The translations under genes and the position numbers were made by a program. From positions 3,894 to 67,893 of the forward strand of contig DJWL01000200.1 in assembly GCA_002441545.1 (NCBI GenBank): 64,000 nucleotides of DNA, written 5' to 3'. Source of the stretch: Flavobacteriaceae bacterium UBA6231 (lineage in GTDB: Bacteria; Bacteroidota; Bacteroidia; Flavobacteriales; Flavobacteriaceae). Of this stretch, positions 15,756 to 25,845 are shown in pieces (the first letter of the stretch is position 1; every line of letters begins with the position of its first letter). Below the pieces are notes generated by a model that saw only the letters and a list, made by a program, of their open reading frames with translations, did no database searches and was not told the DNA's origin.

Positions 15756-18461
15756 ATGAATAAAATTGTACTGTTAATATTTCTTTTTTTTGGCATAAAT
15801 AACTATAGCCAAAGTGAGGCAGCTAACTGGTATTTTGGTTATGGTGGTGGTATTCGCTTTAACCAGATTTCAAATAATGTTTCCTCTGTTAATGATGGTC
15901 AGTTATTTACCAATGAAGGTTGTGCTTCAATTTCTGACGATACTGGTAATTTGTTGTTTTACACAGATGGAACTTCTGTTTGGAACAAAAACCATGTAAT
16001 TATGCAAAATGGTTCTGGCTTATTTGGTGATTCCTCAAGTACTCAATCTGCTATTATTGTTCCAAAACCGAATGACATAAACATCTATTATATTTTCACT
16101 GTTGATAATTGGTTAGATGGTGTAAATCATGGTTTAAATTATTCCGTAGTGGATATGTCTCTTAACTCTGGCTTAGGGAGTATTACTAATAAAAATATTA
16201 ATTTATTAATAGAAAGCTCTGAAAAAATAACAGCTGTTTTAAAAGATTGTATTACTAAGTCTATCTGGGTTGTTACATTCTCATCAGAAGATGGTAGTTC
16301 AAGTTCTTTTAACACATATCATGCTTTTGAAGTTAATTATTTAGGAGTTAATCCAGTTTCTGAAAAAACAACTTTTAATCTACTTGTAACAGATGCCAGA
16401 GGGTATTTAAAATTGTCTCCCGATGGCACAAAAATGGCTTCTGCTAATGTACAAGACGGGTTGTTTTTATATGATTTTGATACATCAACAGGTAAAGTTA
16501 GCAATGAAACAAAATTAACAATTCAAGGCACTAGTCGTTATCCATATGGATTGGAATTCTCTCCAAATAGTCAACTTTTATATGTGCATGCTTCAAATAA
16601 TTTTTTCAGTCAAGGAAATAACGACGATCAAATTGCATCAAATCATACCTCATCATTAATACAATATAATTTGTTAGATCCCAATATTCAAAATTCTGCA
16701 ATTGTAATTGATAACAGAAATTTATATAGAGGCGGATTACAATTAGGTCCAAATGGGAAAATTTACAGAGCTTTAAACTCGACTTACAATGTTGGGCTAC
16801 CATATTTAGGTGTTATTAATAATCCTGATAATTTAGGTTTAGGCTGTAATTATGTTCATAATGGCATTAATATTTCCCCAAATTTATCAGCTCAAGGGTT
16901 ACCTCCATTTATAGCTTCCTTTTTTAACACACAAATAGATATTATTAAAAATGGTGAAAGTAGCACTAACTTAGAACTTTGTGATGGAGATATTTATAAT
17001 CTAAAATCAGAAGATATTTTAGGAGCAACTTACATATGGAAACAAGATGGAAACCCATTAACCGAAACATCCTATGATTTAGAAGTTTCAAGTAGTGGTC
17101 ATTATGAAGTTTACATAGATCCAAATAATGGAGACTGTGCAATTGAAGGGCAAGCTTATGTTACTTTTAACGAGAACCCTCAAGCTTTTAACACAACAAT
17201 ACTTCAATGTGATGAAGACGGAACAAAAGATGGTTTTACTATTTTTAATTTAAATGAAGCTAATAATAGTTTAACAGGTAGTTTTCAAGACATATCAACA
17301 AAGTTTTATACTGATATTGCTCGATTAAATGAGATATCAAATCCAGATATATATAGTAATATAAGTAATCCTCAAACTATTTACGTTGAAGTTGTTAATG
17401 ACAGAACAGGCTGTTCAACCAATGCAGAACTTGTTTTAACTGTTAGTGTAACAGATTCAAATAACACGCAATTAATTGCCTGTGATGATGACGGTATTGA
17501 AGATGGGTTTTACGATTTTAATCTTAGAAATGCTGATTCTGATATTGTTAATGGTCTTCCTTCAGGCTTAGTAATTAGTTATTATGAAACTTATGAAGAT
17601 GCATTGATCGAGCAAAACAATTTAGGAGAATCATTTACCAATACAACTCCTTACACCCAAACCATTTTTGCTCGTGTTGAAAATACAAACAACTGTTATG
17701 GTATAAGTGAATTGCTCCTAACAGTAAATAAATTACCTGAAATTTCACCTAATGACGTCGCTTATTATTGTTTAAATAAATATCCACAGTTTATAACTAT
17801 AAACGCAGGTCTATTAAATGATTCCCCAGATAATTACTCATATGCTTGGTCAACTGGAGAAACTACGTTTTCTATTCAAGTAAATGAACCTAAAACATAC
17901 TCAGTAACAGTTACTAATTCAAATAATTGCTCAAAAGAGAGAATAATTACTGTAGAAGCTTCTAACAAAGCTACTTTTGAATCTATTGATGTTCTAGATG
18001 CTACCCAAAATAACATTGTTACAGTTTTAGTTTCAGGCGAAGGTGTTTATGAATTTTCTTTAGTAGATTCCAACAATATGCCTTACAGACCCTATCAAAC
18101 CAGCAATGTTTTTGAAAATGTAGCCCCAGGTTTTTATACTGTTTATGTTAAAGATATTGAAAACAATTGTGGAACTGTGAATAGTTTATTTTCAGTAATT
18201 GGATTTCCCAAATACTTCACTCCAAACAATGATGGTGTGAATGATACTTGGCAGGTTTATGGTGTTTCAAATGTTTTTCAACCAAATTCTAAAATATTTA
18301 TTTTTGATCGTTTTGGAAAGCTTTTAAAACAATTAAAGCCTTCTGATAGAGGTTGGGATGGTTCATTCAATGGTAAAGTACTTCCGACAGATGATTATTG
18401 GTTTTCTGTCACCTTACAAGATGGAAGGGTTTTTAAAAGCCACTTTACCTTAAAAAATTAA
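15756..18461 (+). CDS. T9SS type B sorted surface protein with beta-propeller-like N-terminus
   Basis: 901 residues from the ATG at 15756; the upstream TTG is rejected because the signal peptide begins at MNKIVLLIFLFFG. Order: signal peptide (1-19), a large propeller-like region (about 25-390; NWYFGYGGG, FYTDGTSVWNK, LKLSPDGTKMA, GLEFSPNSQLLYV), an Ig-like segment, two modules starting CDEDG/CDDDG...DGF..FNL (about 484-660), another Ig-like segment, and a type B gliding-motility-associated C-terminal domain (FTPNNDGVNDTW, IFDRFGKLLKQL, GWDGSFNGK, SDDYW-like). Likely exported by T9SS and displayed on the surface; ligand unknown. Confidence 0.88.
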   Translation: MNKIVLLIFLFFGINNYSQSEAANWYFGYGGGIRFNQISNNVSSVNDGQLFTNEGCASISDDTGNLLFYTDGTSVWNKNHVIMQNGSGLFGDSSSTQSAIIVPKPNDINIYYIFTVDNWLDGVNHGLNYSVVDMSLNSGLGSITNKNINLLIESSEKITAVLKDCITKSIWVVTFSSEDGSSSSFNTYHAFEVNYLGVNPVSEKTTFNLLVTDARGYLKLSPDGTKMASANVQDGLFLYDFDTSTGKVSNETKLTIQGTSRYPYGLEFSPNSQLLYVHASNNFFSQGNNDDQIASNHTSSLIQYNLLDPNIQNSAIVIDNRNLYRGGLQLGPNGKIYRALNSTYNVGLPYLGVINNPDNLGLGCNYVHNGINISPNLSAQGLPPFIASFFNTQIDIIKNGESSTNLELCDGDIYNLKSEDILGATYIWKQDGNPLTETSYDLEVSSSGHYEVYIDPNNGDCAIEGQAYVTFNENPQAFNTTILQCDEDGTKDGFTIFNLNEANNSLTGSFQDISTKFYTDIARLNEISNPDIYSNISNPQTIYVEVVNDRTGCSTNAELVLTVSVTDSNNTQLIACDDDGIEDGFYDFNLRNADSDIVNGLPSGLVISYYETYEDALIEQNNLGESFTNTTPYTQTIFARVENTNNCYGISELLLTVNKLPEISPNDVAYYCLNKYPQFITINAGLLNDSPDNYSYAWSTGETTFSIQVNEPKTYSVTVTNSNNCSKERIITVEASNKATFESIDVLDATQNNIVTVLVSGEGVYEFSLVDSNNMPYRPYQTSNVFENVAPGFYTVYVKDIENNCGTVNSLFSVIGFPKYFTPNNDGVNDTWQVYGVSNVFQPNSKIFIFDRFGKLLKQLKPSDRGWDGSFNGKVLPTDDYWFSVTLQDGRVFKSHFTLKN

Positions 18462-18536
18462 AACATAAAGGTCAGAAAACAAGTAAAAAATGCATTTTGT
18501 CTGATTTATTTTGCATTTCATCTAAATTTTATCTAT

Positions 18537-18550
18537 TTTTCGGCCGAAAA
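18537..18550. repeat. Perfect 14-base palindrome, candidate operator
   Basis: TTTTCGGCCGAAAA is a perfect palindrome with a GC-rich centre in otherwise AT-rich intergenic DNA, 42 bases before the GTG start of the giant surface protein gene. No T-run follows, so it is not a usual terminator; regulator binding is inferred. Confidence 0.5.
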
Positions 18551-18591
18551 TAATCATAGAACTTTAAGTTTTTTAACCCAAATAAAACTTA

Positions 18592-21500
18592 GTGAAAAGA
18601 CACCTACATAATTTTAGCTTTTTGCTTCTACTCTTTTGTAGTTGTAGTGTTGTATACTCACAAAAAATAACTGTTGATACTTCCGTTCCATTAAACCAAC
18701 TTATTTTAGATAACCTTTTTGAAGGTTGCGTTGAAATTTCAAATGTAACCTCAACTGTAAATGGTAATACTTATGGATTTCCCAGTTATGCATATTTTAA
18801 TAAATCAAGCTCCAATTTTCCTTTCCAAGACGGAGTCATGCTCTCTACTGGAAATGCTGCTTCTGGAGGAAATACTCCTATAAATACAACACTTAACGAA
18901 GGATCAAATTCTTGGGGTGCAGATGCAGATTTGGAAGCTGCTTTAGGAATTACCAACACCCTTAATACCACATCCATAGAATTTGATATTATGTCTATAT
19001 CAAGTTCCATTCAATTTAATTATCTATTTGCTTCTGAAGAATATTCTGGTGTAAATATTTGTAATTTCTCAGATGGTTTTGCCGTATTAATTAAAGAAAC
19101 TGCAAGTGCCGGTCCTTATCAAAATATAGCATTAGTTCCAGGAACTGGAGAAGCAGTTACTACTACAACCATACACGACGAAGTTATTGGTTTAAATAAT
19201 TGTCCTGCCAAAAACGAGCAATATTTTGATGGTTATAGTATAGGAGACACCAATTATGATGGAAGAACGGTTCCTTTAACAGCAACAACAGCCATAATTC
19301 CATATACATTATACCATATTAAACTAGTCATTGCCGATCAAGGTGATTATAAATCAGATTCTTCTGTTTTCATTAAAGGTATTAGTGTTAATGAAGTTGA
19401 TTTGGGTAATGATATTAGTACATGCTTAGGTTCTGCTACTTTAAATGCCGATATACAAAATCCTCAAGCAAGTTATGCTTGGTATTTAAATAATAATTTA
19501 ATTCCCGGAGCAAATAACCCTACATTAAATGCTGTTCAAAATGGAACATATCGAGTTGAAGTGAGTGTTCCATTAAATACTAAAACCTGTATTCTTGAGG
19601 ATGAAGTTATAGTAACTTTAAATACCGAACCTGTTATTAATCCTATTTCAGATTTTCAGTTATGTGACGACTTAAGTGGAGATGGTGTAGAAATTTTTGA
19701 TTTACAAAATAAAGTTTCAAATATAATAAGTATACTTCCTGCAGGGAATTATAATTTAAAATTTTACTATAATGAAACAGAAGCCAGAAACAATACAAAC
19801 GAAATAATAACACCAATTCCAAACAGTTCAAATCCGCTAGAAATTTATGTTTCTATTGAAAACACAAATACGGGTTGTTTTTCTTACGCACCTTTTAATT
19901 TGGTTGTAAATACTTTACCAACTATTAGCACACCTTCACCTCTTGATGTATGTGATAATGATGGCACACCAGATAACATTACAGCCATAGATTTAACAAC
20001 CAAAAATGATGAAATTACAGCTGGTGATCCTAATTTATCAGTAACTTATCACTTTTTACAAAATGATGCTAATTCAGGGAATAATCCAATTAGCATTCCA
20101 TATACTAATAGTACAACACCAACTTCTTTTTCTGTTTTTGTGAGAGTTCAAAATACTTTAACAGGTTGTTTTACAACAACAACATTAGATGTTAATGTAA
20201 GAAACAGTCCTGATGTTTCCACAGACATACAATATATCGATGCTTGTGATGCTGACCATGATGGTTTTGCCAATTTTGATTTAACCCAAGTAATTAATAA
20301 CGTATTACAAGGTTTAACTGGTGTAACACCATCTTTTCATTTTACTTATGACGAAGCTGAATCTGGAACTAACGCTATAGTAAACCCTAATAGTTTTGAT
20401 AATACAACAGAAAATGTCCAAGAAGTTTATCTTAGAATTGAAGATGATATTACAAAATGTCCAACAATAGTACCTGTTCAGGTTCATACCAATTTATTAT
20501 TAACAGGAACAAATATTGAAGATTACGCTTTATGTGATGATGAGACTAATGATGGAATTGGAGATTTTTATCTCAACGTAGTTTCAGGATTTATTGCAAA
20601 TGATATTCCTAATATTGACATTACTTTTTATGAGAGTCAAACCGATTTAGACAGTAATACAAATCCAATAGACGAAACAGTTCCTTACACTGCAACAAGT
20701 CCTAAAATCTTATATATTGATTTAGAAAATACTGCAAGTGGTTGCCATGAAAAAAGCGAAATAAAATTATTGGTCAATCCTATTTTGTTATTTAAACCAG
20801 CCGCACCAGTTCCTTATTGTGATACTGACCAAGATGGTGTAGTTAATGTAGATTTACATTCATTGGACGATACTGTGACTAATGGTAATACCGATTTTGA
20901 AGTTCATTATTTTTTAACAGAACAGGAAGCTATAGATAATAACATTAATAACGAAATATATACTTATTCTGTTTCTGGCACTCAAACCTTTTATGCCAGA
21001 ATTGTAAATATTGCATCTGGCTGTCATACAGAAAATTCATTTGATATAACAATAAATCCTGCTCCTTCGGTTTCACAACCAAATAACATAATAGAATGTG
21101 ATAACGATCAGGATGGTTTTTATGTGATAAATCTGCAGAATAAAATCCCTGAAATTGTTGCTGATCCTACCAATTTAGATATTGATTTTTTTACATCTTT
21201 AAACGATGCTCAAACAGATACAAATCCAATATTAAATCCATCCGCTTACAATTCAAACACACAAACAATCTATGTTAGAGTTGAAAATACAAATGGCTGT
21301 TCCATTATAACTAGTTTTAATGTTATTGTAAGTACGCAACCAGTATTCACAAATATTAGTAATTACGAAACCTGTGAAAGTGATGGTGATGAAAAAGCAG
21401 AGTTTTTATTTTCTGATAAAGATGGTGAAATCTTAAATGGCCAGACTGGTAAAGAAGTACTCTATTTTGAAGATTCTAATTATACAATTCCTATTCCCAA

Positions 21501-23445
21501 AAATAGTTTATACACAAATATTTCAAGTCCTCAACCCATATATGTAAGAGTTCAAAACATTGCAAACACGAATTGTTCTGGAGACTCTTCTTTTACAATA
21601 TTAGTATCATCAAACCCCGTTTATAACACAGATTTTGAAGGTTATTTAATTTGTGATGACAGCAGTAATGATGGTAAAAATGTTTTTGATTTAAACGAAA
21701 AAATTACAGAAATATCTCAAGGAGCTACAGGTAATTTAAATATTTCATTTCATACCACATTACAAAACGCAGAAAATAATACAGCTGCATTACCATTGCA
21801 ATACACTAATGCAACTAATCCTCAAACTTTATATGTCAGAATTCAAGAAGCAAATTCCTCTTGTTATCTAATTGAAGAGCTAGGAATTAATATTATTGCA
21901 GCACCCGATGTAACAGATGCAGCTCCATTTATTCAATGTGATACAGATTATGATGGTATATCAATTTTTAATTTAAATGATGCAGATTTTGAACTTTTAG
22001 ACAGAGTTACAACAGATTTGGTTGTAACCTATTTTGAAAACGTAGAAGACGTTGAAGATGCAACAAAAGAAATAGCAAACCCAAGTGCCTATAACAATTT
22101 AACTAGTTCGCAAACAGTTTATATAAAAATTACAAATACACTTACTGAATGCTATACGGTTAAACCTTTAAATTTAATTGTTAACACACCGCCTACAATA
22201 AATCAAATTGGCACCATTGAAACCTGTGACAATGACACAAATACTTATGACCTCTCACAGGTAAATTCAATGATTACAAATGATGATATAAACAACCTCT
22301 CTATTAGTTATCACAACTCCATGAATGATGCTCAAAATAATAACGCATCTGTTCCTTATATTTTTAATTATACCAATGATTTTTATACTTTTTTCACTAG
22401 AATTGAAAATATTAATACGGGTTGCGTTTCTATAGTATCATTCAATTTACAAATAAATCCAAATCCTGTTGCTGTACAACCTTCAAACTTATTTGATTGT
22501 GATGATGACTATGATGGTTTTATGGAATTTGACTTATCACAACAAAACAACACTATTATCGGGTCAGAAAATCCAAATAATTTTTCAGTTACCTATTACA
22601 CAACACCTACTGATGCTGAAAATGGTAGTAATCCATTAAATAATATACATTCGGCCTATGATGGTGAAGTAATTTTTGCAAGAATGGAAAATATTTCAAC
22701 AGGTTGCTTTGACACGACTTCATTTAGCACTACTGTATATCCTTTACCAGTTATAAATGTTGAAGATGTTGTACCATTATGTGTAAACGATTTACCATTA
22801 ATAATTAATGCAGACACAGGAAATTCTGGAGATACTTATTTATGGTCTACAGGTGAAACATCGAATGAAATTCAACTTATGCCTGAAGACTTGGGTGATT
22901 ATTGGGTAACAATTACAACTCCTAATGATTGTAAAGCCACTAAACCTTTTTCTGTGATTGAATCAGAAGAAGCAACTATAAATTTTACAACAACAATAGA
23001 TTTTGCTGACCCTAACAGTATAACTGTTAATGTAAGTGGTATTGGTTCTTATGTCTATATTTTAGATAATGGAGAACCTCAAACTTCAAATGTTTTTGAG
23101 AATGTAACTTTTGGTCCTCATACAGTTACCATAAGAGATCTCAATGGTTGTAAAGATGTTTCAAAAGAAGTAGTAGTTATTGATGTTCCAAAATTTGTAA
23201 CACCAAATAATGATGGCTATTTTGATACTTGGCAAATAGTAGGCATTGAACAACTTCCTGGAACTGTGGTATATATTTATGACAGGCATGGCAAACTAAT
23301 AAAAACTTTACCATCTACATCCATAGGTTGGGATGGAACTTATAGAGGCGCAAACATGCCATCAGATGATTATTGGTTTTTAGCCAAAGTAAAAAAAGAT
23401 GGGGTTGACTTTGATGTAAAAGGTCATTTTGCTTTAAAGCGTTAA
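18592..23445 (+). CDS. Giant T9SS type B surface protein: choice-of-anchor L plus 11 tandem modules
   Basis: 1617 residues, GTG start; an in-frame stop at 18583 and the signal peptide (about 1-24) fix it. Order: choice-of-anchor L domain (about 25-265; PFQDGVMLSTG, YLFASEEYSG, HIKLVIADQGDYKSDSSVFI), an Ig-like segment, then 11 modules of about 85-95 residues from about 355 to 1390, each opening with CDxDxDG...F(D/N)L and closing with RVxNxxTGC, then an Ig-like WSTGE region and the type B C-terminal domain (VTPNNDGYFDTW, IYDRHGKLIKTL, GWDGTYRG). The Asp-rich openings suggest calcium binding. Probably a long surface adhesin; the ligand is unknown. Confidence 0.9.
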   Translation: MKRHLHNFSFLLLLFCSCSVVYSQKITVDTSVPLNQLILDNLFEGCVEISNVTSTVNGNTYGFPSYAYFNKSSSNFPFQDGVMLSTGNAASGGNTPINTTLNEGSNSWGADADLEAALGITNTLNTTSIEFDIMSISSSIQFNYLFASEEYSGVNICNFSDGFAVLIKETASAGPYQNIALVPGTGEAVTTTTIHDEVIGLNNCPAKNEQYFDGYSIGDTNYDGRTVPLTATTAIIPYTLYHIKLVIADQGDYKSDSSVFIKGISVNEVDLGNDISTCLGSATLNADIQNPQASYAWYLNNNLIPGANNPTLNAVQNGTYRVEVSVPLNTKTCILEDEVIVTLNTEPVINPISDFQLCDDLSGDGVEIFDLQNKVSNIISILPAGNYNLKFYYNETEARNNTNEIITPIPNSSNPLEIYVSIENTNTGCFSYAPFNLVVNTLPTISTPSPLDVCDNDGTPDNITAIDLTTKNDEITAGDPNLSVTYHFLQNDANSGNNPISIPYTNSTTPTSFSVFVRVQNTLTGCFTTTTLDVNVRNSPDVSTDIQYIDACDADHDGFANFDLTQVINNVLQGLTGVTPSFHFTYDEAESGTNAIVNPNSFDNTTENVQEVYLRIEDDITKCPTIVPVQVHTNLLLTGTNIEDYALCDDETNDGIGDFYLNVVSGFIANDIPNIDITFYESQTDLDSNTNPIDETVPYTATSPKILYIDLENTASGCHEKSEIKLLVNPILLFKPAAPVPYCDTDQDGVVNVDLHSLDDTVTNGNTDFEVHYFLTEQEAIDNNINNEIYTYSVSGTQTFYARIVNIASGCHTENSFDITINPAPSVSQPNNIIECDNDQDGFYVINLQNKIPEIVADPTNLDIDFFTSLNDAQTDTNPILNPSAYNSNTQTIYVRVENTNGCSIITSFNVIVSTQPVFTNISNYETCESDGDEKAEFLFSDKDGEILNGQTGKEVLYFEDSNYTIPIPKNSLYTNISSPQPIYVRVQNIANTNCSGDSSFTILVSSNPVYNTDFEGYLICDDSSNDGKNVFDLNEKITEISQGATGNLNISFHTTLQNAENNTAALPLQYTNATNPQTLYVRIQEANSSCYLIEELGINIIAAPDVTDAAPFIQCDTDYDGISIFNLNDADFELLDRVTTDLVVTYFENVEDVEDATKEIANPSAYNNLTSSQTVYIKITNTLTECYTVKPLNLIVNTPPTINQIGTIETCDNDTNTYDLSQVNSMITNDDINNLSISYHNSMNDAQNNNASVPYIFNYTNDFYTFFTRIENINTGCVSIVSFNLQINPNPVAVQPSNLFDCDDDYDGFMEFDLSQQNNTIIGSENPNNFSVTYYTTPTDAENGSNPLNNIHSAYDGEVIFARMENISTGCFDTTSFSTTVYPLPVINVEDVVPLCVNDLPLIINADTGNSGDTYLWSTGETSNEIQLMPEDLGDYWVTITTPNDCKATKPFSVIESEEATINFTTTIDFADPNSITVNVSGIGSYVYILDNGEPQTSNVFENVTFGPHTVTIRDLNGCKDVSKEVVVIDVPKFVTPNNDGYFDTWQIVGIEQLPGTVVYIYDRHGKLIKTLPSTSIGWDGTYRGANMPSDDYWFLAKVKKDGVDFDVKGHFALKR

Positions 23446-23472
23446 AATATTAATTCATTAAATACAAGTAGT

Positions 23473-23480
23473 TATATTTG
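23473..23480 (+). promoter_or_regulatory. Candidate -7 box for the second choice-of-anchor L gene
   Basis: TATATTTG fits TAnnTTTG and lies 20 bases before the ATG at 23500, in the 54-base gap after the giant gene. This suggests separate transcription. Confidence 0.45.
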
Positions 23481-23499
23481 TAATAACTTAATAAATTTA

Positions 23500-25818
23500 A
23501 TGAAGCCTCTTTTTTTTATATGTTTTCTTATTGTTTGCATATCCTCATTTGGTCAAAATGTTCAAGTAAATAGTCAAACCTATACACCTCAACAACTTAT
23601 TGAAGATATTTTAATTGACAGTAACTGCATTACCAACGTTGTTGTAACTAATATAGTTGGAGGAAATTTTGGTGGAACCGACCAAAGTTATGGCTATTTT
23701 GATGCTACAGGAACAACCTTCCCTTTTCAAAGCGGTATTGTTTTAAGTACCGGTAAATTAGCCAATGTTGAAGGTCCAAACAATACTCTAAGTGACGATA
23801 ATGCTACAAATTGGGTTGGTGATAACGATTTAGAATACGTTTTAAACGAAAACAATACCATAAACGCTACCATTATTGAATTTGAATTTACCGCTATTGT
23901 TTCACAAATTAGTTTTAGATACCTTTTTGCTTCAGAAGAATATCAAATCAATAATGCAAACACCTGTCAATATTCAGATTTGTTTGGGTTTTTAATTCGA
24001 AATGTCAACGATACTCAGTATGAAAATATTGCTCTAATTCCCAACACTCAAACACCTGTAAAAGTAACAACAGTTCACCCAAATATACCAAATGGTTGTT
24101 CAGCGCAAAATGACACTTATTTTGGTAGTTGGAACAATTCAAGTGCTCCAATAAACTTTAATGGTCAAACTGCCATATTAACAGCAACCGCAAGCACAGT
24201 TCCAAACGAAACCTATCATGTAAAATTAGTAATTGCAGATGAGCAAAATTACCGTTATGATTCTGCTGTGTTTTTAGAAGCCGGAAGTTTTGAATTAAGC
24301 ACAGATTTAGGTGTTGATAGATTATTTTCTACCAACAATCCACTTTGTGAAAATGAAACATTGCTGCTAAATGCAAATGAACCTGGAAATAATTCATACA
24401 AATGGTTTAAAGATGGTGTTGAAATTATAGGCGAAACTAATAATACCTATACCGTTATTGAAGCTGGAACTTATACCGTTGAAGTCACTTTAAATAACAG
24501 TTGTGTAGCTTATGGAAACATTACTGTAGAATATTCTGAAAAGCTTCAAACTACAGAAGTCTTTCTTGACACTTGCGATAATGATACCGATGGTTTAACC
24601 TTTTTTGATTTACGTTTGGCTGACCAATTTTTTACGCTAAATGGATTTCCTCTTTTACCTGTAATTGATTATTATTTAACAGAGAATGATGCCATTCAAA
24701 ATACAAATCCAATTGATTATCCTAATAGTTTTATTAACACAACACCAATACAAGTTATTTTTGCTAGACTTGAAAATGAATATGGCTGTTCGGCTGTTGA
24801 ACCATTAACTCTTCGCGCTAACTACACAAGTTCAAACGTTAACTCTTTTATAGCTTGTGATGATGATAGTGATGGATTTACATTATTTAATTTAAATGAA
24901 TTGAGAGATCAAATAAGACCTGAAGTTTCACAAAGTTCAAATATTACGTTTTATAGCACTTATGAAGATGCAGCTAATAATACCAATCAATTAACTGACT
25001 CATATTTAAATACAACAGCATATTCGCAAGAAATCTATGTAAAAGCACAAGAAATATATTGTGAACTATTTACAACCATCAATTTAATTGTAAACAATTC
25101 ACCCAAACTATTACAAAATGAAACTGTAACATATTGTTTAAACAGCTATCCTGAAACCATAACTATAGATTCTGGTCTTTTAAATGGCTCTGGTAACAAT
25201 CCTATGTATGAATGGGTTTTTAATAACAACCCCATCAGTAATTTAGATAGTATTGATATAAACGAAACTGGAACTTATACAGTAAATGTTACATTTCCAA
25301 ACGGATGTTCTTCTAGTAGAGATATTATTGTAAACCCTTCAAATGAAGCTACCATTCAGTCAATTAATATAAAACAAGCCTCTTCAAATAATACAGTCAC
25401 AATTAATGTTTCTGGTGAGGGTGATTATCAATATGCTCTAGACATTCCAATATTTCAGGATGACAATTTATTTTCAAATGTAAAACCAGGTTTTCATACC
25501 GTTTATGTTTACGATATTAATGGTTGTGGAACAATAGAAGAAGAAATTTCTGTTTTAGGGTTTCCAAAATTTTTAACCCCAAATAATGATGGAAACCATG
25601 ACACATGGAAACCATATGGTATAAATGAACAATTTAACTCAAATATTGATATTAAAATATTTGATCGCTATGGTAAATTCATCAAACAGATAAACCCTTT
25701 AAGTTCTGGTTGGAATGGGACATTTAATGGTAATCTTCTTGCAAGTGATGATTATTGGTATGTTGTTATTTTAGCAGACGGCACACAATATAGAGGTCAC
25801 TTTACTTTAAAACGATAA
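23500..25818 (+). CDS. T9SS type B surface protein with choice-of-anchor L domain, short paralogue
   Basis: 772 residues. Signal peptide (1-18), choice-of-anchor L domain (about 20-265; PFQSGIVLSTGKLA, YLFASEEYQI, HVKLVIADEQNYRYDSAVFLEAG), an Ig-like segment, two CDxDxDG...F(D/N)L modules (about 357-530), an Ig-like segment and a type B C-terminal domain (LTPNNDGNHDTW, IFDRYGKFIKQI, GWNGTFNGN). It is clearly a paralogue of the upstream 1617-residue protein, with two rather than 11 modules, so the pair probably arose by tandem duplication with module expansion or loss. Confidence 0.9.
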   Translation: MKPLFFICFLIVCISSFGQNVQVNSQTYTPQQLIEDILIDSNCITNVVVTNIVGGNFGGTDQSYGYFDATGTTFPFQSGIVLSTGKLANVEGPNNTLSDDNATNWVGDNDLEYVLNENNTINATIIEFEFTAIVSQISFRYLFASEEYQINNANTCQYSDLFGFLIRNVNDTQYENIALIPNTQTPVKVTTVHPNIPNGCSAQNDTYFGSWNNSSAPINFNGQTAILTATASTVPNETYHVKLVIADEQNYRYDSAVFLEAGSFELSTDLGVDRLFSTNNPLCENETLLLNANEPGNNSYKWFKDGVEIIGETNNTYTVIEAGTYTVEVTLNNSCVAYGNITVEYSEKLQTTEVFLDTCDNDTDGLTFFDLRLADQFFTLNGFPLLPVIDYYLTENDAIQNTNPIDYPNSFINTTPIQVIFARLENEYGCSAVEPLTLRANYTSSNVNSFIACDDDSDGFTLFNLNELRDQIRPEVSQSSNITFYSTYEDAANNTNQLTDSYLNTTAYSQEIYVKAQEIYCELFTTINLIVNNSPKLLQNETVTYCLNSYPETITIDSGLLNGSGNNPMYEWVFNNNPISNLDSIDINETGTYTVNVTFPNGCSSSRDIIVNPSNEATIQSINIKQASSNNTVTINVSGEGDYQYALDIPIFQDDNLFSNVKPGFHTVYVYDINGCGTIEEEISVLGFPKFLTPNNDGNHDTWKPYGINEQFNSNIDIKIFDRYGKFIKQINPLSSGWNGTFNGNLLASDDYWYVVILADGTQYRGHFTLKR

Positions 25819-25833
25819 CACATATATTTTGCT

Positions 25834-25841
25834 TAATTTTG
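25834..25841 (+). promoter_or_regulatory. Candidate -7 box of uvrB
   Basis: TAATTTTG fits TAnnTTTG but lies only four bases before the uvrB ATG, so a transcript from it would be nearly leaderless. Chance match is possible. Confidence 0.3.
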
Positions 25842-25845
25842 CAAA

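Noticed and set aside
19600..22740. Regularly spaced repeats that could suggest a CRISPR or DNA repeat array
   Set aside because: The repetition is at protein level (modules of about 85-95 residues in frame); the DNA copies are divergent and there are no short identical repeats with unique spacers.
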